Counted from the first letter of the stretch, positions 26,141 to 34,278 are shown. The stretch: DNA of 64,000 nucleotides from Clostridia bacterium (GCA_017396365.1 JAFQMD010000005.1:40416-104415); one strand, 5' to 3'. Notes: generated from the sequence alone by a model not told the origin. Numbers and translations: made by a program.

Positions 26141-26165
26141 ATTTGGTTTTTTTACTGCTAAACTT

Positions 26166-26591
26166 TTATTTTATAGCGTTTATAACTTCTTCTAAGGAGT
26201 ACTTCCCACTTTGTATTTTTAAGAGGCAAGGCTCGTTGTCAAAAATGCCGTGCTTATTTTCAAGCATCTTCTCAACAGGCAAGGGCAAAACACCGCGCAT
26301 ACGCGCTTTAAATCGCTCTTTTATTTGCGTTAACTCGGCAGTTAAAACTATAATCTTAGCACCGTTTGGCAAAAACTCTAACCCTTCTCTTTCTGTAATT
26401 AAATAAATAACGTTTTCGCCGTTTACCGAACTAATTAGCAACTCTTTAAATTTTTGCTGGGCGTTTTGTGGATTTTTGTCAAGGCGAAGAAAATCTTTAC
26501 CCGAATAAATTTTAGACGGAAAAACTTTTGCAATCTCGCTTGCAAGCGTAGATTTCCCAACGCAGTTTTCCCCTACGATAGCAATTAACAT
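26166..26591 (-). CDS. small P-loop NTPase / kinase-like protein
   Basis: 141 residues. A Walker A GENCVGKST near the N-terminus (residues 7-15) indicates an adenylate or shikimate kinase-like fold. VIYLITERE and AKIIVLTAEL form central strands and Arg residues follow in a lid-like region (KERFKARMRG). No substrate signature is recognised. GGAG lies 6 bases before the ATG. Monocistronic. Confidence 0.65.
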   Translation of the reverse strand: MLIAIVGENCVGKSTLASEIAKVFPSKIYSGKDFLRLDKNPQNAQQKFKELLISSVNGENVIYLITEREGLEFLPNGAKIIVLTAELTQIKERFKARMRGVLPLPVEKMLENKHGIFDNEPCLLKIQSGKYSLEEVINAIK

Positions 26592-26616
26592 CTCTAACTC
26601 CTATTATATAATTAGA

Positions 26617-26645
26617 TAAAAAAAGGCTTGCTAAAAAGCAAGCCT
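26617..26645 (-). terminator. terminator of the lipoprotein gene
   Basis: AGGCTTGC/GCAAGCCT stem; on the minus strand it is followed by seven T. Confidence 0.8.
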
Positions 26646-26658
26646 AATATTTTGTCTT

Positions 26659-28236
26659 TTATGCGTTTGCGCTTTCGCTCGATTCTTCTTTTTCTAAATC
26701 TGCCTCAGACTTTTGTCCAAGTAAAACGCTGAAATCTTCTGCCCTTACTAAAACTTCTTCGTCGTCTTCAGTTCTTTCGGTATAGAAGTCCGCCTTATCG
26801 TCTTCGCTGAGTTTTGCATATTCTTCAGCAAGTTTGGTGGTATTGATTGCATATACGTACGAACCGAATTTAGAATCGGAATAAGAACATACGAAATAGT
26901 ACGCTTCGCCTACCTTTACTACTTCGGGAGAATACCAAGTTGCGTTTACTGCAAAGGTGTTAAGTCTTAATTCGTCGCTTTCGCCGTTAAGATTTACCTT
27001 GTAGTAGTTATTTGAAGAATCGCGGAAATACATATAAGAATCTTCGCCTTCAACGCTTACAAAACACAAGGTCGCAGTCTTTAAGTTTTCAGAATACTTA
27101 ACTACCGATACGCCGATATTAGTATCAGGATCACTTACTCTACTATCGTCGTAACAAACAAGACCGTAGTTAGCGTCAACGTAATAAGCAACGACTTTAT
27201 CGCCAACGTTGTGGAAAATGGTAGTATCTGCAAATACGTTTACGGTGTGTTTGTTTTTAGCGATAGGCGTAAGATCCGTTTTCCAAGTCTTTGCTTTATC
27301 GCTCGTAAGTTTGCTCTCGTCAACTGCTACGAATACCGAACTTGCGCCCGTTTGAGTATTGAGTTCAGTATAAGAGAAATAAAGTTTACCGTTATGCGTT
27401 CTTAAAAGGTCAACCGTTACGCCTAAAAGTCCTGCTTCTCCACCGAATTTAGAACCTGCGCCGTTAATTACTACGTTTGCGCTAGCGGTTGCTCCAAGTT
27501 CAATTTTATATACGTTGTGGAAATCGTACTTTTGAACGTTGTCTTCACTCGAGTTGTCTTTATTTACAGGAAGAGTTGTAAAATATACTGCGCTGTCAGC
27601 GAATAAAACTTCGGCTACGTCAATCTTGTCAACTTTCTTGTCGTCCTTGCCGGCTTCGGTAGTATAAACTTCTTTGCAAGTTTTTGCGTCGTAAACGTAA
27701 AGGTCGGTGCTATAAACTACGAGATAAACGTTTTCGCCAGAAGAAATAAATCTATACTGAGCAGAGTGTCCAAAATCACGACCGGTGATGTTTGCCGAAG
27801 TGCTACTTGCGTCAAGTTTAGTTCTAAAGAAGTTGAGTTGGTCGTTTTTAAGCGCGCCCGTCGTGTCCTTTTCGGTTGACGGAACAGCGTAATAAACGTA
27901 ATCGCCAAAAATATAGAAACCTGCTTTGGTATCGTCGGCAACTATAAGTTTTGAAACTACGGTTTCGTATTTTGCAGAAGAAAGGTCTGCAAAATCGGTT
28001 TTCTTAACTCTCATAAGAGCGCCTTTAGTAACGCTACCCGTAGTATATTCGGTTGCGTAATTTTCCGCGCCGTTAATAAAGTAAACGTAATCGGCAGTTT
28101 CCGCTACGAAACCTGCCTTTAAAGTATTGTCGGTTCTTTGAGACTCATCCATAGCGATTTTTTGAGTACCACTACAAGCGACGAGCCCAAGAGCGCAACA
28201 TACAGCAATGATAAAGCATAAAAGTTTTTTGCCCAT
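26659..28236 (-). CDS. secreted lipoprotein with beta-propeller-like repeats
   Basis: 525 residues. The signal peptide ends with a lipobox (LVAC, Cys at about residue 21), so it should be anchored outside the cell membrane. Repeated YVYFI, YYAVPS, VYLVVYS, KLYFSYTEL and YMYFRDSSNNYY strands resemble the DUF5050-type beta-propeller. It ends in an acidic tail. Role unknown; a sensor or binding protein is possible. Confidence 0.75.
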   Translation of the reverse strand: MGKKLLCFIIAVCCALGLVACSGTQKIAMDESQRTDNTLKAGFVAETADYVYFINGAENYATEYTTGSVTKGALMRVKKTDFADLSSAKYETVVSKLIVADDTKAGFYIFGDYVYYAVPSTEKDTTGALKNDQLNFFRTKLDASSTSANITGRDFGHSAQYRFISSGENVYLVVYSTDLYVYDAKTCKEVYTTEAGKDDKKVDKIDVAEVLFADSAVYFTTLPVNKDNSSEDNVQKYDFHNVYKIELGATASANVVINGAGSKFGGEAGLLGVTVDLLRTHNGKLYFSYTELNTQTGASSVFVAVDESKLTSDKAKTWKTDLTPIAKNKHTVNVFADTTIFHNVGDKVVAYYVDANYGLVCYDDSRVSDPDTNIGVSVVKYSENLKTATLCFVSVEGEDSYMYFRDSSNNYYKVNLNGESDELRLNTFAVNATWYSPEVVKVGEAYYFVCSYSDSKFGSYVYAINTTKLAEEYAKLSEDDKADFYTERTEDDEEVLVRAEDFSVLLGQKSEADLEKEESSESANA

Positions 28237-28387
28237 TTTCTACTCCTTAATTTTTGGAATATCTAAGTTTATATTTACATATTGTTAATTAGATACATAT
28301 GCACTTTACAATTATATACTAAATTTTTCAAATACGCAATTATTTAAAGGTAATTTTTATTTAAAAATAAAAAAAAGGAGAAAGAAA

Positions 28388-28621
28388 ATGGAAAAATTCG
28401 GGCTTTTCGACCTTATAGACAAATTGAATTTATCACAAAACGGGAAAAAGGAGTTTGCAAAAAAAGAAACCGAGCAAAAGCAAAACGAAGGCAATTTAAC
28501 GGCTAAAAAAGGTTTTACCGACCCTATGATTTACCCTCCCGTCCACTATATGATGAACGAGAAAATGATAGACTTTTGTAAAAAACACGACGGGTTTAAA
28601 AAAACCATAAGGTTAAACTGA
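28388..28621 (+). CDS. small hypothetical protein
   Basis: 77 residues, charged (Lys/Glu-rich), with no membrane segment. A strong AAAAGGAG ribosome binding site lies 8 bases before the ATG. It is divergent from the lipoprotein gene and followed by a GC-rich hairpin, which supports a real gene. I do not recognise it. Confidence 0.65.
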   Translation: MEKFGLFDLIDKLNLSQNGKKEFAKKETEQKQNEGNLTAKKGFTDPMIYPPVHYMMNEKMIDFCKKHDGFKKTIRLN

Positions 28622-28625
28622 TAAA

Positions 28626-28656
28626 AAACGAGCGCCGTCGCTTTTTGCGACGGCGC
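28626..28656. terminator. terminator between convergent genes
   Basis: GCGCCGTCGC TTTTT GCGACGGCGC (28632-28656). The T-run is clearer on the minus strand (TCGTTTTTT). Confidence 0.7.
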
Positions 28657-28665
28657 AACTTTTAG

Positions 28666-29616
28666 TTAAATTTCAATATCGGAAAGCAATTCTTCGTCGT
28701 TTTCGCGAAGTTCTTTAGGTATAACGATATTGTCGTAATCGATAAAGTATTTCTTTTTGTTTATGGTAAAGAAATCTACGGTTTTCATACATACGACGAG
28801 TAGCGACGAGAACGGAACAAAGAGCAATAACCCCACGCCGAAAGTAAAAACAGCAACCGAAACGCAGAGATAAACTATTATTATTGCAACCGCCAAGTAA
28901 GACGCAAACATTCTAAAGAAATATTCCTTTTTAAAAGCAAAGCCTTGAGCGACTGCTTTTTTAATGCTCTTGTGTTCGCCTATTAAAATGTTTGCCATAA
29001 CCTGACTAAATACCGTACTGTATAAAGCCACGGCGCTTACTAATATAAGTCCAACTAAAAACAGCGACATAATGGGAATAAACGCTACGGTAAGTTTGAA
29101 CGCTCCCCAAATAATTACACCGACTATTGCAAAGTAAATTACAGTAGAAAACGCGTCTATAAGTTGATAAACGAGTATTTTTTTAAGGTTTTCAATCATA
29201 ACGACGAAATATCCTCTATGCGACATATCCGTCATATGACCGTTTACTAAAACCATAAGCGTACAATCGCTAACGCCAGTTACAAACCTATATAACAAAA
29301 CGAAAACGACGGTGATAATTACCATCCAAACTATTCCGCCGATATTGTCGGAAAGAAACGCAACGAAAACGTTAAATTCTTGCCTTAGCATTGCCCTTGC
29401 CGTTTCGTGCGCCTCTCCGCTTACTATTGCGGAAACGACTCCCCAAAGAGCCTTTATAACAGGACGGAACGCTTCAACGAAAGGCTTTATTGCAATTCTT
29501 AATATAAACCCAAGCAAAAGGGCAAATATTGTAAAGACGACTATTTTGTACAAAAGATTTTTAAACACGAGCCCGTAATTACCCGTGGCTATTTTAAAAG
29601 CGTTTCTTGCTCTCAT
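28666..29616 (-). CDS. hypothetical polytopic membrane protein
   Basis: 316 residues with about six hydrophobic segments (near residues 25-45, 95-115, 150-175, 180-205, 240-265 and 265-285) and an acidic C-terminal tail. The pattern resembles general membrane proteins of the DUF975/glycerophosphodiester-associated type, but I cannot assign a family. No operon partner. Confidence 0.65.
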   Translation of the reverse strand: MRARNAFKIATGNYGLVFKNLLYKIVVFTIFALLLGFILRIAIKPFVEAFRPVIKALWGVVSAIVSGEAHETARAMLRQEFNVFVAFLSDNIGGIVWMVIITVVFVLLYRFVTGVSDCTLMVLVNGHMTDMSHRGYFVVMIENLKKILVYQLIDAFSTVIYFAIVGVIIWGAFKLTVAFIPIMSLFLVGLILVSAVALYSTVFSQVMANILIGEHKSIKKAVAQGFAFKKEYFFRMFASYLAVAIIIVYLCVSVAVFTFGVGLLLFVPFSSLLVVCMKTVDFFTINKKKYFIDYDNIVIPKELRENDEELLSDIEI

Positions 29617-29704
29617 AAAATACTCCCTTTTTTATTCGGCAATTAAAAGAAAATACCTACCCGTTAATTATATACTAAACGGAGCAATTTTGCAATACTT
29701 TTTT

Positions 29705-29937
29705 TGCAAATATCCTTTTTAAGGTTTTATAAGCAAATATATTCTTGCGTTTTTGCGATTATTCTTTCTGCGTAATGGGAAATTTAGTAAAGTCTAACGA
29801 ACAAACAAGGCGTAACGTAAAAAGTGGTAGGAGCAAGCCCAGTCCCCACAAGAAGTTTGTTAAACGGTTTTCTTTTACGGATGGGATAGAGCAACGTGAC
29901 GTTGCAGACGTGTTTTTCTATACCCCTATCGAGTAGC
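29705..29937. other. unexplained intergenic sequence before repeat cluster A
   Basis: No credible gene. It holds GTGG...CCAC pairings and a copy of TTTTACGGATGGGATAG, which is also the centre of palindromic unit A2. That copy is fused here to the short palindrome CAACGTGACGTTG (29892-29904), which is repeated at 63309-63321 in cluster D. It may be a decayed or divergent member of the palindromic element family. Confidence 0.45.
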
Positions 29938-29938
29938 G

Positions 29939-30196
29939 TTTAAAGGCTTAGATACAAGGTAGGCGAGGCTCACTTTAAGACACAAGACACAATAGACCTT
30001 GTTGGTCATTGTGGTTTGGGACTTAAAGTAGAAACAAAGCATACCGAAGTATATAAGACTTTAAAGTATTTAAAGGCTTAGATGCGAGTTAGCCAAGGCT
30101 CGTAAGACTTTTACGGATGGGATAGACCTTGTCGGTCATCCCAGTCGGAAAAGGATTACAGTTAACGCAGGCTAACGAAGTATATAAGCCTTTAAA
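29939..30196 (+). repeat. palindromic repeat cluster A (units A1 29939-30065 and A2 30069-30196)
   Basis: Two tandem ERIC-like units 3 bases apart. Each starts with TTTAAAGGCTTAGAT and ends with TATATAAG(C/A)CTTTAAA, its inverse. Inside A1, ACTTTAAG pairs with CTTAAAGT and CACAAT-A-GACC-TTGTT-GGTC-ATTGTG forms the tip. Inside A2, GTTAGCC pairs with GGCTAAC and TGGGAT-A-GACC-TTGTC-GGTC-ATCCCA forms the tip. A2 is identical to unit C3 over 112 bases. Confidence 0.85.
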
Positions 30197-30243
30197 AACT
30201 CAAAGAGCAGTTCGCGAACTCTTCGCAAACTGCTCTTTGAAAA
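30197..30243 (-). terminator. hairpin after cluster A
   Basis: TCAAAGAGCAGTT/AACTGCTCTTTGA with a 16-18 base loop. A T-run exists only on the minus strand, so it may end leftward transcription from 30717. Confidence 0.5.
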
Positions 30244-30262
30244 ATATATGATAAGGGGGAAA

Positions 30263-30304
30263 ATGATGAGCTTTGTAAATCAGTTTTCTCAACTGACAAC
30301 TTAA
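30263..30304 (+). CDS. possible 13-codon ORF
   Basis: A strong AAGGGGG ribosome binding site precedes ATGATG, and the frame MMSFVNQFSQLTT stops at TAA. The DNA also contains the palindrome TCAGTTTTCTCAACTGA. It could be a microprotein, a leader peptide without an obvious target, or the remnant of a larger gene. Confidence 0.25.
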   Translation: MMSFVNQFSQLTT

Positions 30305-30399
30305 TAATAAGCCTTTATAAAAAATTTGTAAATTATTTGCTTTTTTATTTTAGTTTTGTATCTTTATTTATATGTTTTATGTCTTTTTTTACATATTTA

Positions 30400-30717
30400 T
30401 TATCTAAAGGGCAGATTTTTTGCTTGAAAAGTTTTACGATAGATTTTCCTTTTTTGTCCGTTTAATCTTTCAAAAGAAACTAAAACCTTACTAAATTTTT
30501 TAGTTATGGTAAAAACTCCGTCGTAGAGAGTATAGTCTTTTTTGCAAACAGTTTCGTTTTGACAAAGACTAACGACGTCTGCGCCGAGATATGAAAGAAG
30601 ATTACAAATTTCATTTGAAATTTCCAACGAGTTTTCGTCAAAGAGTAAAAAAATCGGCCTTTCGTGCGTAGCGAAAAGACCGCAAGTTACAATACTTAAC
30701 CATTTTAAAACGGACAT
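30400..30717 (-). CDS. hypothetical protein
   Basis: 105 residues from the ATG at 30717, which has GAGGGTGG 8 bases upstream; an upstream extension lacks a site. Mixed alpha/beta (RPIFLLFDENS...NEICNLLSYLGADVVSLC), basic C-terminus. It lies just behind the MGMT-like gene, 52 bases away. Function unknown. Confidence 0.5.
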   Translation of the reverse strand: MSVLKWLSIVTCGLFATHERPIFLLFDENSLEISNEICNLLSYLGADVVSLCQNETVCKKDYTLYDGVFTITKKFSKVLVSFERLNGQKRKIYRKTFQAKNLPFR

Positions 30718-30769
30718 AGACCAAACCACCCTCAATTTTATTATATGAAAGTGATTTTTTAAAGGTGAT

Positions 30770-31075
30770 TTAAAATTTGTGTCTGTATTTTGAAAGTTCA
30801 ACTCTCCCGTTTGTAACTTTTATCCCTTCGCCTTCAAGCAATGCCCTTTGCATTTGCTCACCGCCGAACGCAAACGCAGGGGCAAGGTAGCCTTCTCTGT
30901 TTACGACTTTATAACACGGGATATTTTCAGGGTCGGGATTAACGTGGAGAGCGTACCCTACCACCCTAGAACTTCTCGGTCTTCCGAGAGCCTTTGCAAT
31001 ATCACCGTAGGTCGTCACCTTTCCGCTTGGAATTGTTTTTAATAGCGCGTAAACTTCTTCAAAAAACGTCATCAT
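30770..31075 (-). CDS. MGMT-like DNA-binding domain protein (alkyltransferase-like)
   Basis: 101 residues, equal to only the C-terminal domain of O6-methylguanine-DNA methyltransferase. It shows a helix-turn-helix (TYGDIAKALGRPRSSRVVGYAL), an arginine finger and the active-site region as PCYKVV, where most MGMTs have PCHRVV and alkyltransferase-like proteins have PWHRV. The acceptor Cys is thus kept, but the His of the catalytic triad is Tyr. It probably recognises alkylated guanine; transferase activity is uncertain. ATG at 31075 is used because AAGGAAG lies just upstream. Confidence 0.8.
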   Translation of the reverse strand: MMTFFEEVYALLKTIPSGKVTTYGDIAKALGRPRSSRVVGYALHVNPDPENIPCYKVVNREGYLAPAFAFGGEQMQRALLEGEGIKVTNGRVELSKYRHKF

Positions 31076-31131
31076 ATTATCTTCCTTAATAAAATTTATT
31101 GTTTTAAAGAGAAAAAACACTTTAAAAACCC

Positions 31132-31160
31132 TTGATTAAACAAATTTTATATGATATAAT
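31132..31160 (+). promoter_or_regulatory. promoter of tRNA-Thr
   Basis: TTGATT (31132-31137), 17 bases, TATAAT (31155-31160), 20 bases before the tRNA. Confidence 0.7.
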
Positions 31161-31180
31161 GTTAAAAGTCAATTAAAAAT

Positions 31181-31256
31181 GCTGGTGTGGCTCAGTCGGT
31201 AGAGCAGCTGATTCGTAATCAGCAGGTCGTCAGTTCAAGTCTGATCACCAGCTCCA
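31181..31256 (+). tRNA. tRNA-Thr (anticodon CGT), CCA encoded
   Basis: The acceptor stem GCTGGTG/CACCAGC, D arm, anticodon arm GCTGA-TTCGTAA-TCAGC with anticodon CGT, and T arm with TTCAAGT are complete. T is the discriminator base and CCA is encoded. Length 76. A terminator hairpin follows directly. Confidence 0.95.
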
Positions 31257-31369
31257 AACGAAAAAAGTAGGCAATTCGCCTACTTTTTTCGTTTGGCGGT
31301 GGAGACAGTTTTCCTTTCTCCACCGCCACCATAAGTGTCGTGTCGTGCAGTGACGCGATTTTTACTTGC
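31239..31369 (+). repeat. direct repeat, copy 1 (tRNA-Thr 3' end plus terminator and flank)
   Basis: 131 bases starting in the T arm of tRNA-Thr. It includes the terminator (AAAAAAGTAGGC/GCCTACTTTTTT, 31261-31289), the strong hairpin GGCGGTGGAGA/TCTCCACCGCC, and the sequence to ACGCGATTTTTACTTGC. It is repeated almost exactly at 31635-31764. Confidence 0.85.
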
Positions 31370-31634
31370 TTTCGTTTCTCTTTTTGTTCCGTAAAATCGC
31401 TATTCCGTCGAGCTTTGCTCTCCTTACAAGTCTGATCAATATCTCTTTGTAAAATTTACTTTTTAGATAAAGAGAATAACTTTTACGTCTCCACAACAAG
31501 TGGAACACCATGCTGGGACGCGATTTTTACTTGCTTTCATTTCTCTTTTTTATTCCGTAAAATCGTTACTTAGTCCAAGCGCTTATTACTAAACTTTTTC
31601 TTCGTTAATTTCTATCAAGCGCTTTCCCTTACAT
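31370..31634. other. spacer between the tRNA-tail repeats, with partial third copy
   Basis: No gene. CAAGTCTGATCA (about 31428) repeats the T-arm sequence without the acceptor stem. GACGCGATTTTTACTTGCTTTC (from 31517) and TTCCGTAAAATCG (two copies) repeat the downstream part. The stretch looks like degenerate tandem repeats. Confidence 0.5.
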
Positions 31635-31764
31635 GTCTGATCACCAGCTCCAAACGAAAAAAGTAGGCAATTCGCCTACTTTTTTGTTTGGCGGTGGAGA
31701 CAGTTTTCCTTTCTCCACCGCCACCGTAAGTGTCGTGTCGTGCAGTGACGCGATTTTTACTTGC
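31635..31764 (+). repeat. direct repeat, copy 2 (tRNA-Thr 3' tail duplicate)
   Basis: The same 130 bases as 31239-31369, with one missing C after the T-run and one A/G change. The tRNA body is absent; only GTCTGATCACCAGCTCCA remains. This could be an attachment-site scar or what remains of a duplicated tRNA. Confidence 0.85.
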
Positions 31765-31835
31765 CTTCTCTTTTCCCTACTTTAATAAAAACTCTACATT
31801 ATCGAGCGTTCTATCGTTACAAATCTAATTATATA

Positions 31836-31868
31836 AAAAGCAGTCCCCAAACGGAAACTGCTTTTTTC
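31836..31868. terminator. terminator
   Basis: AAAAGCAGT...ACTGCTTTT stem with T-runs on both strands. It ends the leftward gene that stops at 31873. Confidence 0.7.
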
Positions 31869-31872
31869 TTTT

Positions 31873-32574
31873 TTAATTAAGTGGAGAATCGAAGTAAACG
31901 GATACTTGAAGACCTAAGTTGTTTAATAAGTAGTTCTTCATCATCTTTTCAACTTCGTCGTAAACTATTTTTGCATTAGTCTTAGTCATGTTAAAGGTTG
32001 GGTTTGTCTTTGGCGCATCCATAGTCTTAACCGAAGAATCTACGCAGAAAGGAACGAGCATCTTCATAATGAAGTTTTGCCATTCCGTCTTAGAAATCCA
32101 AACGTTGCCCTTTTTCTTTAAGCCGAACTTGTGTCCCCATTCAGCCATCCAAGATCTAAATTTCTTAATGTCGATAGGTCCTAAATAAACGGAAACGGTT
32201 GCGTTGAAATAGCAAGTAATACCGTTTGAACTCTTTGCAGACGTGTTTACGGTTTGTTTTGTTCCCCTTGAGTTAACGCCCGTTATGGTTACGTTTTTAT
32301 AAGAGCCGAGCCCAAAGAAAGACGCCTTGATGTTTGGCGCTAAAGTTTCAATTTCTTTTACCCAAGACGCCATAGAGTGTTTTTCTTCACGACCTAAAAC
32401 CCTACCGTTTTGTTCAATAGCGCAATAGTTTTCGTAACCGTGAATTTTAGTTTTCTTTGCTAAAGACGGATAATTGATACTTTCAATAGCAACGTTACGC
32501 GCGTCCATATCCTTTGCGCCGTAATCTAAAAAGCCTGCTTTACCAACATAAACGTTTGTATATTTATTAGCCAT
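31873..32574 (-). CDS. hypothetical protein
   Basis: 233 residues, soluble and basic, with no signal peptide. The N-terminal part is predicted mixed, the middle beta (ITCYFNATVSVYLGPIDIKKF), the C-terminus helical. AAAGGAG lies 8-9 bases before the ATG. It is divergent from the TerY-C protein gene. I recognise no family. Confidence 0.65.
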   Translation of the reverse strand: MANKYTNVYVGKAGFLDYGAKDMDARNVAIESINYPSLAKKTKIHGYENYCAIEQNGRVLGREEKHSMASWVKEIETLAPNIKASFFGLGSYKNVTITGVNSRGTKQTVNTSAKSSNGITCYFNATVSVYLGPIDIKKFRSWMAEWGHKFGLKKKGNVWISKTEWQNFIMKMLVPFCVDSSVKTMDAPKTNPTFNMTKTNAKIVYDEVEKMMKNYLLNNLGLQVSVYFDSPLN

Positions 32575-32700
32575 AGTCGTTCTCCTTTATAAGTTTATTC
32601 CTTTTTATCCAATTTTACACCTAAAACTATTAATTGTAAAGTGAAATTTTAAAAAAATAAATTTTTATATTTATAATGGGTAAATATTTTTTCTTGTCTA

Positions 32701-32730
32701 TTGACGAGCGGAATAAATCTATGTTACAAT
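32701..32730 (+). promoter_or_regulatory. promoter of the TerY-C protein gene
   Basis: TTGACG (32701-32706), 18 bases, TACAAT (32725-32730). Confidence 0.55.
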
Positions 32731-32757
32731 ACTTTTATAACTTTAAGGGGTGATATT

Positions 32758-33243
32758 ATGGGACAAAAGATGGAAACGAAAATGTATTGTCAAACGGGAA
32801 AAGGCGCTTTTATAGCAGTTTTTGAAGAACTTGAACGCGAAGAATGGTATGCAATGGAAGCAAAACCGCTCCCAGTTGAAAAACCTGCCGAAAAACCTGC
32901 TGGTAAGCCTTCGCTTTTACAAAGACTTGGCTTGGCTTTTTCTACAAAACCTACTACTCCTTCATACAACCCACCTAAAAAACACGTAAAAGGCGCATTT
33001 TTTATGGGCGATATGAAATGTCCGTTTTGCGGTAATCAAGGTTTTGTAAAATGTGGCGCTTGCGGAGAACTCACGTGCTTTCCTGAAAACGGTAAACACT
33101 TTAAATGTATTCCTTGCGGAAACGAAGGCGAAGTTTCTGGCACGATTTCGGATATGGACGGCAGTATGGACAACCAAAGAAGGTCGGACTCTTCACTCAA
33201 TCGCCCAGACGGTCAGCGCAAAAACGGCCCTACTCTCAGATAA
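32758..33243 (+). CDS. TerY-C-like zinc-ribbon protein
   Basis: 161 residues from the ATG at 32758 (AAGGGGTG upstream). The middle is a Pro/Lys-rich linker. Residues about 83-125 contain three Cys pairs: CPFCGN, CGACGE and CIPCGNEGEVSG. Order and spacing match the metal-binding C-terminal domain found in TerY of tellurium-resistance systems, here without the von Willebrand A domain. It has no Ter neighbours. The Arg/Asn/Asp-rich tail is probably disordered. Cytoplasmic; function unknown. Confidence 0.7.
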   Translation: MGQKMETKMYCQTGKGAFIAVFEELEREEWYAMEAKPLPVEKPAEKPAGKPSLLQRLGLAFSTKPTTPSYNPPKKHVKGAFFMGDMKCPFCGNQGFVKCGACGELTCFPENGKHFKCIPCGNEGEVSGTISDMDGSMDNQRRSDSSLNRPDGQRKNGPTLR

Positions 33244-33249
33244 GAAAGT

Positions 33250-33278
33250 TGCGTGGCAATTTTGCCACGCATTTTTTA
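33250..33278 (+). terminator. terminator
   Basis: TGCGTGGCAA/TTGCCACGCA stem followed by TTTTTT. Confidence 0.8.
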
Positions 33279-33288
33279 TGCCTATCGG

Positions 33289-33335
33289 TTGATTTTATAC
33301 GCGTTTTATAGTAAAATATATGACAATAACTGTCA
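33289..33335 (+). promoter_or_regulatory. promoter and possible operator of the WYL regulator
   Basis: TTGATT (33289-33294), 17 bases, TAAAAT (33312-33317). Then the inverted repeat TGACA-ATAAC-TGTCA (33321-33335) covers the start site and abuts the AAGGATG ribosome binding site. Autoregulation is inferred. Confidence 0.5.
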
Positions 33336-33348
33336 AGGATGAAATTGT

Positions 33349-34278
33349 ATGAAATACGAAATAATGATAAAAATTCTCTTTTTGCTACTTTCAAAAGGCA
33401 AATTGTCGGCAAGATATATCGCGCAGAGATTTGACATATCAACTCGCACGGTAATGAGATATTTAGACGCTATGAGTTTGGCTAACGTTCCCATAATTGC
33501 AGACTCTGGACGAAACGGCGGTTTTTATATTGCAAATTCGTATAAACTCCCTGCAAGTTTTATGACTGAAAAGGAGTTTAATGCAGTTATAGCCACACTT
33601 AAAGGCTATAACGAGAGCGTTCAAAACAAGACCATTGAAAGCGCAATAACCAAACTTTCGGCTATTAAAAAACCCACCGAAAATTTGGTGGACGTCAAAA
33701 CGGGAAACCTTATTATAGACGGTTCTTCTTGGCACGGAAACGACAACGCTAAAAACGTAGCGTCGGCAATTTCAAACGCCATTGACGATTGCAAAAAAAC
33801 GGTTATCGGCTACGTTGACGGCAACGGAAAAGACACCGTAAGAAAAATCGATCCGCACGTGATAATTTTAAAGCAGGGAATTTGGTACGTTTACGCTTTT
33901 TGCAATATGCGAAACGCATTTAGAATGTTTAAACTCTCGAGAATTACTTTTGCCGACGTAAAAGACGAAACTTTTGAAAAACGAAGAGTTGACCTTTCGG
34001 CTTTAACTACGGGACGTTGGTTTGAAAACGAAGAGAGCGAACTCGTCCGATTAGAACTTGACAAGTCTATAAAAAGCGACGTTGAAGAGTGGCTCGGCGT
34101 AAACAACGTATTTTTATTCGGGGGTAAACTTATCGCCGAAGCAAACCTACCCGTAAACAACTGGCTTATCTCAAAAATTCTCGGTTACGGAGCAAAGGTA
34201 AAAGTGCTTGAGCCAAAGAGTTTAAAAGACGGCGTTTTAGTTTCCGCAAGCGAAGTTTTTAATTTATATAGACGATAA
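33349..34278 (+). CDS. HTH-WYL family (YafY-like) transcriptional regulator
   Basis: 309 residues. An N-terminal winged helix of the DeoR/HTH_11 kind (KLSARYIAQRFDISTRTVMRYLDAM) is followed by the WYL domain, with IWYVYAFCNMRNAFRMFKLSRI holding the ligand-binding residues, and a C-terminal WCX-type region. Such proteins sense small ligands or nucleic acid. It is monocistronic; the convergent NatAB genes could be a target, but nothing in the sequence proves it. Confidence 0.88.
   Translation: MKYEIMIKILFLLLSKGKLSARYIAQRFDISTRTVMRYLDAMSLANVPIIADSGRNGGFYIANSYKLPASFMTEKEFNAVIATLKGYNESVQNKTIESAITKLSAIKKPTENLVDVKTGNLIIDGSSWHGNDNAKNVASAISNAIDDCKKTVIGYVDGNGKDTVRKIDPHVIILKQGIWYVYAFCNMRNAFRMFKLSRITFADVKDETFEKRRVDLSALTTGRWFENEESELVRLELDKSIKSDVEEWLGVNNVFLFGGKLIAEANLPVNNWLISKILGYGAKVKVLEPKSLKDGVLVSASEVFNLYRR

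Noticed and set aside
29939..30196. CRISPR array or tRNA cluster
   Set aside because: Units are about 128 bases with internal palindromes and no short repeats with unique spacers. No cas genes are near, and no cloverleaf with an anticodon arm can be drawn.
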